From Haliclystus octoradiatus (lineage: Eukaryota > Cnidaria > Staurozoa > Stauromedusae > Haliclystidae), in assembly GCA_916610825.1 (NCBI GenBank), contig OU744449.1, forward strand, positions 20,491,344-20,555,343: a stretch of DNA of 64,000 nt. The letters run 5' to 3'. The notes beneath the pieces were generated by a model, which saw nothing but the letters and a program-made list of their open reading frames with translations, ran no database searches and had not been told where the DNA came from. Position numbers and translations under genes: made by a program. Positions 23,101 through 35,100 of the stretch are shown in pieces. How positions within the stretch are numbered: position 1 is the stretch's first letter; every line of letters begins with the position of its first letter.

Positions 23101-26100
23101 AATTAAATTTTGAAAATCATTAAATTTTTATCCTCTTATTGTATTTTTATTCCAATTCATCTTTTTCAAATTAAATGATAACGACAAGTAAATAGTAGGA
23201 GGATTATTGACTTGCCCAAGTCTCACTTTTACTATGACGATTTTGATATGTTGGTAAGTGACCGCGCGCTTACCGCTCGTCAAATTGCGGTATATCAAAG
23301 CGGGACTTATATATCAGTCAAGGAGGATTATTGCAACGTTGTTATTATTCACTTTGAAATGTTTTACTTATAAATTGAACTTTTGCTTGCCTATTTGTTG
23401 ATTTAAAACAATAAATATTTTCAAAAAAATTATCTTGCAAGTTATCTTTATGTTCCTTTTTTAGAACATTTGATTTTAATTGTCAAATTATCTACTTTTC
23501 TGTCTCTACTTCAGGCAATGCAGGTAATTAGAGATCAAAAATTGTCTGCAGCAATATTTGCTCCTGGATGGGTCCTGGAAGTACATGGTATACCAGACTT
23601 TCAACAAAACCAAAAAAAGTAAGCAATCCTCACATTTGTAATAATTGCTAATCATGCATCACAAATCAAGTACATGGCATTTCAGGATATCAGTATAGGC
23701 CCTTTGTTCTTGTATATTGTGTTGTTTGGTGAAAGGAATAAGTAGGGTGCGATAAAATGGGGGATCTCAGTCCTGGAAAGCTAGCCCAAATTCAGAAAGA
23801 AGGGTTGGAATAGTTCAATAGTAACTGTTGTAATCAAGTTTTTATAATCAGAAGAAAGCTAATGTGCTTTATTTTCTATGGAAGATCTGTAAAACGATTA
23901 TCATGAACTTGTATTAGAATGACCCCTAAATAAAAGCTGTGAAAAATTTACTTGATGTAATCACGGGGAAAACTTTTTGAATTCCGGAAGCAAGAATATT
24001 TTCTGTAGGCAAACATATTTAAATCATGCTAACTAAGTTTGATATACCAATGTACCATTACTTATTTAGTATTTTTGGATTAAATTTGATTGGTAATGGA
24101 ATCATAATATTAATTAGAATGTGTTTGAGGTACTACTCTAAACTTAAACTTTTATATTTTTAGATTTTGGGGGTTATTACTTTCGTATTTATATCCTCAT
24201 TGTCCTTCATCTCTTCCTGTGTCAACGTCATTTTGTAGTGGGTTTGGTAATGCAGTCTCACTTAGAGGAGAGGTATACTATCTATGCCCTTTCAACATCA
24301 TTCTCAAAAATGTATTATATAACATCTGTATGCGTGGCTCCTGGCCGCAAGGGAAAATTTCAGGCCTTGGGGAATTTGTAGTAGGGGATTTTTGCAAATT
24401 TAATTCTGAAATATGTTTTCCCACTCCACTACGGAATTTTTCAGTAATGCATCTGCAACCAAGGCTTGAATAGACAATCAGAATGTACTAAGTAAACCTT
24501 TTGGGTCCTATAAATTGGCTGTGTGCTCAGCAACTCCTTCCTCTTTAGGCCATTGCATTGCCTGGCATATCAAAGTCAATGTCGTTTTTACACAACCGTA
24601 TTCTATTGTTTCTTGATCAGGTTGTGTCTTCATCCCCATGGACTAATATCAGTACTCAGCAACTACAACCTACTTTTGTTAGTAACGTTTATCAACTTGG
24701 AAAAGGTTGTCATCCAACTATTGAAGCAGTTGGTCCATCAAACCATCATGCATACAATGGAGGTGGTTGTATGACTGTAAATGGTATAATTAACAAATCA
24801 GAGAATAAGGCATCATCTGTTACAGTAGTAAGGTACGTATGTAGTATTATTATCTACCTCTAATCAACAACAACAAACAGCTGTTTCATCAATTGTAACT
24901 ATAAACCCTAATTCGATTTTCACTTTAAAGAAAAATTCTGTGATATTTACCCTTGAACAATATATTATTTTCATGGATAGAAGTTAGCTGGGCTATATGT
25001 AGATATAGCTAGTGCCAGATTTAGAGGTATTATAAGCACAAACTTTAGACCCAAGCAAGATGAGGCCTTTTCAAATAAAAACGGCCTGTTTACAAAAAAG
25101 AACTTTGCACATTGATCTATTGTTTGACTTAACAAAATGATGAGAACTAAGCAATTTATAAATTATATAATAGATATTTAAACAAACAGAGAAAGGCTTT
25201 TGCATACCGGTAGTCCATTATGTAGCTCCTTTCTTAGTAATTGAAATGGAACTATTTCACAGTAACTTTTAAGCACTTGTAGTTTACTATGAACGAATCA
25301 CTAAAAAATATCACATTTATTGTTTGAGTTTGAAGTGAATTGTTAATAATTTAATAAACGCCATATTAAATTCAGTAGAAACTTCCGTGTAACATTATAT
25401 TTACACTTGGTACAATGAGATGTATTCAATAATCTAATACTTACTTGCTTGGCAAGCAGCTTTATTACCTACCTTGCTGTTTTCACCACAAAACCAATTT
25501 CATTTGATGTGTTAATTAAATCCTTCTAAAGGTTCCATTACATCGTTGTATGTCTAGTGTCCCATTTTAAATTTTGAATTTTTGCGTTCAGACAGAATAT
25601 TTGATTGTCAAAATAACGTTTTACTAGGTACCCCAGCTTCCAGAAGGCATTAGCAATAGCAAACATATTGGAATTGTCTACATCTAGCTTAAAATCGATG
25701 TGATGTTTGTTTACCTTGTACTGTAACCGGGTCCGTGTAAAAAATTGATGGATCCATAAACAATTTTTTCAGAGTTCAAGAGCAATTCATTTGCCTAAAT
25801 TTCCATGAACATATGTCTTCATGGAATTTTCATAAAAAGTCCATAATATTTGGAAATGTTCATGTTCATGAACTCATGATCTTTTGTTTTACAAGGGATA
25901 AACCCTATGTAACGCCACATGGGTGAATTCCATATTATTCTGTCGTATAACCAAACTACGACTTGGAGATTGAACAATGAGAGATAAGACAGATTTGGTT
26001 TAACTTCAATAATGTAATTCAAACATAACATTACAACTCCCACTAACCGACTGATTATATTAGCTTAGTCGAGTTGCTTTATAGTTAACGCTATTCTAAA

Positions 26101-29100
26101 TATAACAATTACTAATTAAACAGAAACGAGGATTACAACATTAAAACGAGGATAGTCAGTAATAAGACATATTCAAAATAGGCTATTTATTCAAAATTAC
26201 AATAAACTGTTCATTAAAAAGTTCAAAATATATAGCGTTCATGAACTTATTATTTTACTTTTTATGAGCTGTTCATGAAATATTCAGGAACTGTTTCTTG
26301 TTCGTGGACTTTTTAGGGATTTCCTTACCATGAAGAGTTCAGCAAGTCCATGGATGTATGGACTTCTTTTCATAGGCATATTATGTGGACTTGAAGTAAA
26401 TGCATGCAACATTGCAATAAGTAAGCAAAACGTTGCCAAGATATAGACTCTTAACAAATAATTATTATATTTATACCAGATTGTTCCGTACTAACATTGA
26501 AGTCCCAAAGAAGCCTTTTTTCATCTCGTACACTTATTCATCGACATTGGATTTAGATATTTTGGAGCCATATCTCATTGTTTTACTGGAAAAAAGTGGT
26601 TCATTTCGCTATCTAGTATTCCAATCGTCAGATGATAGCATCACCAATGGAGATAATGACCTGAAAAAGGACTGTAAAAGTGTGCAGCTCTCATCTGTTT
26701 CTAGTAAACTTACTTACCCAGTCAATGATTCACAGAAGGACTCTTACACAGCTTTTCAGCCTGTTGATTCAGCTTCTCTAGATTTGATTGCAATGGTTAA
26801 CGAAGATGTTTATAATGGAGATTGGCATTCGAGGTGAGCTATTTACACGTTAGCAGTATGTTTTTACTATTTGTTGACCCTCGACAATATGTTGCATTGC
26901 AGATTCATTTCTTTGGCCACTTAACTTCAAGTAGTAATCTTTTGATCACCGACATGCATATCGACCCTTTTTCAGAACTTGATTGCATAATAGCTCAGTG
27001 GCAGAGTGTCTGCACTCTGTGCGGGAGGCTGGGGTTCGATTCCTCGTCGGTGCACACATATTTGTATTTCTCTGTAAATGTGTTCATGTCCTCCAATAAA
27101 CAAGTACTTGTGCTCACGGGGTGAATAGCAGTTATATTATCTGTAGTTAACTGAAAATGTAATATTATTATTATTATATTAATAACTGTCCATACAAAAT
27201 TCATATACAACAGTAAATTATTTTTATTAGTGATTCGAACGACGTTTCGACAGTTTAATACTTCTGCCATTTACAAGTTAAGAGAAAATCAAAATACATG
27301 TTATCTATTTACGCAAAATATTATGAACATTTTTTATTAAAATAAACTGACAAAGTAAAATAGTTTTGAGATGCTATTCATAAAAAAGATGAAACCAACG
27401 CTCAATACACAAAAGGACTCCATTGAAGTCAAAAGTTTTTGATAATATTTTTTAAAAATGACTCTTTTGTTAATATTTCTAATGTAGTTGTTTTTGTTTT
27501 GTTATTAATGTAAATACTTGTAAAAATTGTAAATTTGTTCAGTTATTTTGAAAATGATCACTAGTGATGATCGAAACTTTGTCCTTCATAAATCTTGTTG
27601 TCACAAGTCGCTTTTTCTGTCAAATGTTAGAGTAGTAGATAAAAAGAGATCTAAAAAATGTTTGAAAAGTGGTTGCTACATTTATCAGAATTCTAAATAG
27701 GTCATAGCTTTCCTAACCAATGTCTTATTTTACTTCAGGGCGTATTGTGTACCCGAAGAACATTTTAATAATGATGAAATCATCAAAGAAGTGAGACTTG
27801 GTCTTGTTTCTCACTCTACGACAGGTAAACAAATATATACTTAGCTTCTATAAGAAAGATAACAGTAAAGATGTTCATTTCGAATATTTGAACAAAGGTT
27901 TGATTTAGGATAAAATGAAACAGCTATCTATAGGCCTACAGTATGAAAATCTCAATTATCAGCTTTTTAAAATATTCCGTTATAAGGTTTTTGTTCATTC
28001 TTGCAAATGTATATTCACAGGTACGGATTATTTACACTTTGATTGCCTTCCAACATACGCATAAGCCGAAGGTTGTGGACATTCTTCCGTATCATTACTT
28101 TTTTACTACTGCATACACCAAACAGTGCTCACGCTAATGTAGAAACATTTACTTCATTAGAGAAATTTTTTAATCAAGATAATATAACTATAAGAAAATT
28201 TGCACTTGCAGTAAGAAAGTCTTTTCTTGCTATGTGGACAAGTTTGAATTCCTTAGTTTCAATTAACAATCTAATCATTCGGAGAAAAGGTTTTACTCAT
28301 CCTCAAACATTTTCAGTAAAACAGTTAATTTTTCTAACGTTTTTCATATAACGAGAGTTGAAGATGAGTCTTACTAGATGGCAGGATTTATTACAAATAT
28401 AGAATTAATTTGATCATTTTGTATGTGTTTAGAACCATGTTGAGAGTCTATAGGCACGCTGCCTCTTTTGATGCCATCCAACGATGACACATTGCTTGCT
28501 TCTGCTATTTTACTATCCCATTTACTTTTCAATTGCCAAACAATCATGGCAGTCATCATTATACGATGGCCCAAAATACATTATTACAACTATTTTGTGC
28601 TTGTGATTTCTGATTCAGCCTTGTCAATGTCATCATATTTGTTTTTAGATTTAGATGTTTCTGACTTTAGTTTTGATTTGGGCGACTTCAAGGTCAGTGG
28701 TTTGATCTTTATATTTATTCTAAATTGTTGCAATATACTACTTACTTTATGTATGATACCCATAGACTTTGAATAAGTCTATGATAATACCCTAATATCA
28801 TGTCATCTTCATTCCAAGCATTTTCAAGCAAATCTACCACTCACAAACTCAACAAATTTCCAAACTTACATCAATTAATTCCCTAATCATTCGGGTTGAC
28901 TTGAATATAGATATTTTACTTCTAAATCATGAAGAATACCAATGTTTAGCCTGCTCGCAGACTCACTGTCAAAATGTAAACTTAGTAAACAGTAGAGTCT
29001 GCTAACTCGAGGACAAAAGCTTGCTATTGCTGATTCAGCACGGGGCGTGGAAATTGGCTGCCTCGCTTTCGCCATAGATTATATAATACAGGGATTGACA

Positions 29101-32100
29101 ACTCTATTGTTCTCGGCCGCGCGGTCAGATTATGTCGAATTTGGCGCGAAACGGAGTCACGTAATCTTGAGCCGACACAAGATTGCAACGATGCAGTCAA
29201 AACCTTGTAATCGTCGTAACTTTGCATACTATAATATCCTACTTTGCTTAATATTTTTTCCAAGTTTTATGTTTTGACAATGTTAAATAGAGCTTACTTT
29301 AAATGTCCATGACAATTTAATTACGTTTAAACAAAATAGCGAGTAGATATGGCGGTATATTTCACCAGTGCAAATATCGATAACTGGTTTGGTAAAACTA
29401 AACACCCTTAAAAACATTCAGTGTCGATGTATTACATTTATAATTACGTTGTGTTACACTTACATATACAATGCATTTTACTAGACATGAGAATTGAAAT
29501 TTCAAAAATAGTCTGAAATCTACAATAACTATATAAATTTCAATGGATTTGAATGCGAAAAAGCAATAACTAGAGTTTCACAAGGTCCAAAATAGTCTGA
29601 AATCCGCTAAAAGTCTGAAAATTCTCATGTCTGATTTTATACAATATCAAATTATAGACGTTCACCTTATCATTCAAATTAATGTTGAATTAATAAGAAA
29701 AGTCAACGAAAAAATGTTTAAATTTTTATTCATATTAACAAACAACGTTTCGATTGCATCATGCAATCATTTTCAATCAAATAAAAGAATAAATAAAATT
29801 GACAAGAAATATCTATTTAAACACTTTAGGGACTTTAAAGAATCCTTGTCAATTTTATTTATTCTTTTATTTGGTATTACTATATTATTATCCTTTGTAT
29901 ATTGTATTATTATCCTATGTATATTGTATTGAATTAGCCCTTATAAATAATCCTATAATAAATTTTACCTTTTTTTAACTTGAAAATGATGGCCTGATGC
30001 AATTGAAACGTTGTTTGTTAATATGAATAAAAATTTAAACATTTTTTCGTTGACTTTTCTTATTAAATCAACACCAAAGAAGCTTTTCATAAGACTAATG
30101 TTGAATTGCTGTTACTTTAAAGTTTGAATTTTCTTTTAATTTGTACCTTAGCGATTTCTTTTTCAATTCCAGTTTCTCGTTTAAGTTACAAGCAGTAAGC
30201 CCATGCCGTTCGTGTCCGATAAGTATCCCACTTCATATATTAAATTATAATACCTTGTAGACAAATAAAAAATAAATAGTCAGTATTGATTGTTATCTTC
30301 TAAACCAGAGTGTTGTACTGCTACATCCCAGGTAGATTAAACTTTTGGCTTTTGCAAAACATTCAAGCGTGTTTACTTCAAGAGTCCATCTGATCTCCTT
30401 ATGATAAATCAGGAAATTCTTTTTCACAGTTCCACAACAATAATAAATAGACTTTCCGAAGGTGCTCATCCACGCAATGAATTTCAGATAGATGTTTTTA
30501 TTACTGACGAGCAGATTTGCAGGGAATAGATCAAAATTGTTGAATATAGATAGATAGATAGAAGTTTATTTCAATCATTGAAAAGTACATACCGAGTAGG
30601 CAAGTTTTACATTGAGTAATTGAATTTACAATGATTGTTGTCACCCCTTAAGCAGTTTTGCTTGTTTATTGGGGGACAAAGTTATTTACATTTTGATTTA
30701 CTTAACAATAAAAACAAATGAATAAAAAGAGAAAGTCATAAAAAGAAAGTAAAGTGAAAAAATAAAAGCAAATGTAAAAGGAAGAAATATGTATATAGGG
30801 CCTACTGTATATATATATATAATATACATATATAAATAGTAGATCAATGATCACGAGTTTATTCCGTTACTCTGAGTTTCGCGTAAAGACGCTCTTCAGA
30901 CGGTTTTATTAAATGAAAAATCATTACGGTGTGCTCAAGTATATACATGACTTAATGAAGCGTTTCTATTGTTTAAATATATTTATTACATTCTATTGTA
31001 TTATCTATGCTATTGTTAAATATCTACTTGTTATTCTTATAGTTTCTTAAATAATATTTGTTCTCGTGGCGGCACTTAGAAATGAGTTCCGTTCTTTTAT
31101 TTAGTAAATTGTCATGTTTATAATAAATTATATGGAATTTCTCCGTTAGGCATAGGTTACATTTTTTAGTTTTGTTACTATAGGCAGCCGCTGTGGCTAG
31201 TATTGACCATTTTATGCTGTAATTGATATGCTTCTCCTTGAGCTTCCAAATGTGTTTGGATAACTCTGTGCTGTTTGCATATTTCTTTGTTTTGAAGGAC
31301 ATCTTATGTTGGGCTGCGCGCTGCTTGAAAGTGCCTTCCGTCAAACCGATGTAGTTTTGGCCTACGCTGTCATGTGTCGTTGTGACGTTGGCCTTGTAAA
31401 CGAGACTTGAGGATAGGCATTTTTTGTCCAATGGGCAATTGTCTTTGTTGCGGCAGTTGCAAGTCTTTTTAGGTTTAGTGCTGCCATTGTCACTTAGGAC
31501 TTTATTGTTATGGCTTCTAATTATAGTTTCGACATTAGCCATACAGCTGTAGGATACCTTAACATTATTTCTATTAAAAATTTTGTGGAGTCTATGGGCC
31601 TTCGGAAAGTGTTTGTCAATCATCGCTAAAAATTTCTTTGCAATGTTGGTATCCACATTTTGGCTGAACGGCGGGTTAAACCAGATTATATTCCTTTTCC
31701 TGTTAATGGCCGGCGTTGTTGAAGGGCTGCGTTGCTTGTAGGTGAACTCTGGGTTATGCCCGCTGGATTTCAATGCAGATACGTATGGGCCTTTACAATT
31801 ATCGAAGACATCCTGATTGATGGATAGATCGGAGATTCTTTGACTTACTGCTATCGGTATCTGCTTGATAATGCTCCGGTAATGATTACATTCTGCGTTA
31901 TTGTAGGACGGATGGTTGTTTGGTTTTGTGTAAGGCTTGTAAGATCCATTACTCAAGTCGAGGGTAACATCTAAAAAATCTATTGTTTTCAAGTTTGTGT
32001 GGATAGTAATGCCTAGTCCGTTGCTTTTGAAGATTTTCACAATACCTTTTCTAGTTCTTTCCGCTTGTGGTCCTGACGTATTCTTTAATAATGCAATACC

Positions 32101-35100
32101 GTCATCTCTGTATAGGCCAACGTTTTTTATGCCATACTTTTTCGCAATTTTTTCTAATAAGAAGAGGCCGACTAGTTCGCAGATTTCAGCCCCATCGTAG
32201 CTACCCATCGTAGCGTCAAATAAATTGCCATTATTTTTCTTCATCCAAGCAGTGTCGTTGTCAAATAGCAGTGACTTTCTCGCGTGCATTATAGTTTTTA
32301 TATCCTCGGTGGTGATGGCCATTAACAGGAAAAGGAATATAATCTGGTTTAACTTGCCGTTCAGCCAAAATGTGGATACCAACATTGCAAAGATATTTTT
32401 AGCGATGATTGACAAACACTTTCCGATGGCCCATAGACTCCACAAAATTTTTAATAGAAATAATGTTAAGGTATCCTACAGCTGTATGGCTAATGTCGAA
32501 ACTATAATTAGAAGCCATAACAATAAAGTCCTAAGTGACAATGGCAGCACTAAACCTAAAAAGACTTGCAACTGCCGCAACAAAGACAATTGCCCATTGG
32601 ACAAAAAATGCCTATCCTCAAGTCTCGTTTACAAGGCCAACGTCACAACGACACATGACAGCGTAGGCCAAAACTACATCGGTTTGACGGAAGGCACTTT
32701 CAAGCAGCGCGCAGCCCAACATAAGAAGTCCTTCAAAACAAAGAAATATGCAAACAGCACAGAGTTATCCAAACACATTTGGAAGCTCAAGGAGAAGCAT
32801 ATCAATTACAGCATAAAATGGTCAATACTAGCCACAGCGGCTGCCTATAGTAACAAAACTAAAAAATGTAACCTATGCCTAACGGAGAAATTCCATATAA
32901 TTTATTATAAACATGACAATTTACTAAATAAAAGAACGGAACTCATTTCTAAGTGCCGCCACGAGAACAAATATTATTTAAGAAACTATAAGAATAACAA
33001 GTAGATATTTAACAATAGCATAGATAATACAATAGAATGTAATAAATATATTTAAACAATAGAAACGCTTCATTAAGTCATGTATATACTTGAGCACACC
33101 GTAATGATTTTTCATTTAATAAAACCGTCTGAAGAGCGTCTTTACGCGAAACTCAGAGTAACGGAATAAACTCGTGATCTTTGATCTACTATTTATATTG
33201 CTCTGCTTTTAGCATTGAGCACTCAAATTGATGTTTTGCCCACACAATTACTTTATTAATATACATATATATATATATAACTTTTCTAGGCCTACGGATG
33301 TTAAATACATGATGTATATAATAGTTAAGTTAAAAACATTAGTTGAGATATGGTAAGTAGCATTAGTTAATAGATTATCTAGATACGGCTGTTAAATAGA
33401 GTATGTATAATAGCAATGTTGTAAAGTATTAGTTGATATATAGTAACATTAATCATCTAAATTCGGATGTTAAGTTAAGTTACAGACATAACAGTCATGT
33501 ATCACACAATCAATGACATAGTTGTCAAGCATGTGATCTTTAATTAAATGCCGGAAGTCTGTTGAAGAAGGGTCGATGTCATAGAACTTTTTGTTGTTCC
33601 AAAGGTAAGGTAGTCTATAATTTGGGAGGTTTTGCAAGAAGGTTGTTGCAGCGAATGGGATGTGAAAGATATCACGTTTTCTCTTATCAATTTTAATGTA
33701 TAGAAAGTTAGAAGATACAATTTCAGGAGCAGGTTTGAAAACAACTTTTTGTAGGACAGCAAAAATTTTCAAAAGATATAAATCTTCTGATTCCAATATT
33801 CTCAAGTTTTTCAGAATTGGAGTTGTGTGACTCAAAAATTTAGCATTAACAACAATGCGGACACATCTTTTTTGGAGTTTGCTCAACTGACTAAGATTTG
33901 AAGCATGACCCTAAATAGGAATGCTGTATTCTATGTGTGGTTGAATTATTGAAGAATAGATTTGTGCTTTATGACGGGTGGTAAGAAAGTCTTTGAGTTT
34001 AATCAAGGTGTAACAGAGTCTGCGTACTTTCTTACAGACGAATTCAACGTGTTGTTTAAAATTAAGCTTGTCATCAAGAAATATGCCAAGGAATTTAATA
34101 GACGAGTTGGAACAATTAGTCCACATCGTTCAATAGATAAGTTGTTCAGTGAGATATCGAGATTTCTTTTCATTGGGTTGTTGAATATCATATAATTTGT
34201 TTTGTTTTCGTTTAATGTTAGTTGATTATCAAAAAACCACTTGGAAATAATGTTAAGTTCATGATTTACATTGTACTGGAGCTTAGTGAAATCAGATTCT
34301 GATAATTGAAGTGTGGTGTCATCAGCAAACAAACTTATATGGAATTTTGAATTTGAAGGCAAATCATTTATGTAAATTAAAACTAGAAGTGGTCCAAGTA
34401 TGCTTCCCTGAGGTACACCACAGGTAATTGTCTGAGGCGCAGATGTAATATTGTCGATTGTGACAGCCTGTTGCCTTTGAAAAAGATAATTTGAAACCAC
34501 TGGAACTCTACATTGGTAAAACCATAATGGCACATTTTTTGTAAAAGTATTTTGTGGTTGACGGTGTCAAACGCCTTTTTTAGATCTAGAAAGATGGCAA
34601 TATGGTGTTTGCTAGATCGATTGGAAAAGATGTTGCTCAAAAAATTTAAAATGCAATGAGTAGTTTCATATGACTTGCGGAAACCAAATTGAAATTTAGT
34701 TAGAAAATGTTCTTCGAAATATGGGTAAACTTGGTTATAAACTATTCTTTCAAAAATTTTGGAAAAAGTGGTTAATAAAGAAATGGGTCTGTGATTCGAG
34801 AGGATGTGGCGATCACCTGCTTTAAAAATGGGTAAAATTTTTGCGAGTTTGTACTCGCTTGGAAAATATCCTGTTTTGAGTGATAAATTGATAAGGTAGG
34901 TTAAGGGTGATAGGATTTCAGCATGGACATATTTCAAACATTTATTGGAGACAGAGTCAAAAGACGTACTGTTTTTATTTTTCATTTTTTTTATAGCTTT
35001 GGAGACAGTATTTTGAGAAACAAGTTTGAATTTAAATGATGTATCAGGATTGGGAGGCAAATAGCGCTTGAAATTGTCAGTGTTTGAAAATTTACTGGCA

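Larger units (their letters stand above)
30826..33199. mobile_element. Penelope-like element pair in inverted (head-to-head) arrangement
   Basis: Two copies of the same element are joined tail-out. A minus-oriented copy (30826 to about 32320) carries part of the reverse transcriptase plus the GIY-YIG endonuclease. A plus-oriented, more truncated copy (about 32317-33199) carries only the endonuclease part. The ~880-bp arms are nearly identical: four amino-acid differences are visible over ~225 residues. At the junction both copies share GGCCATTAACAGG-type sequence, so they meet at a microhomology. Each arm contains a hammerhead motif near its outer end. Confidence 0.85.

Noticed and set aside
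24219-24774. Overlapping plus-strand frames around the ENGase exons
   Set aside because: Read through the donor at 24272 or begin upstream of the acceptor at 24620. Phase and homology support exons 24164-24272 and 24621-24832 instead.
26985-27054. Functional tRNA-Arg(TCT)
   Set aside because: Acceptor stem largely unpaired and U33 absent; called tRNA-like only.
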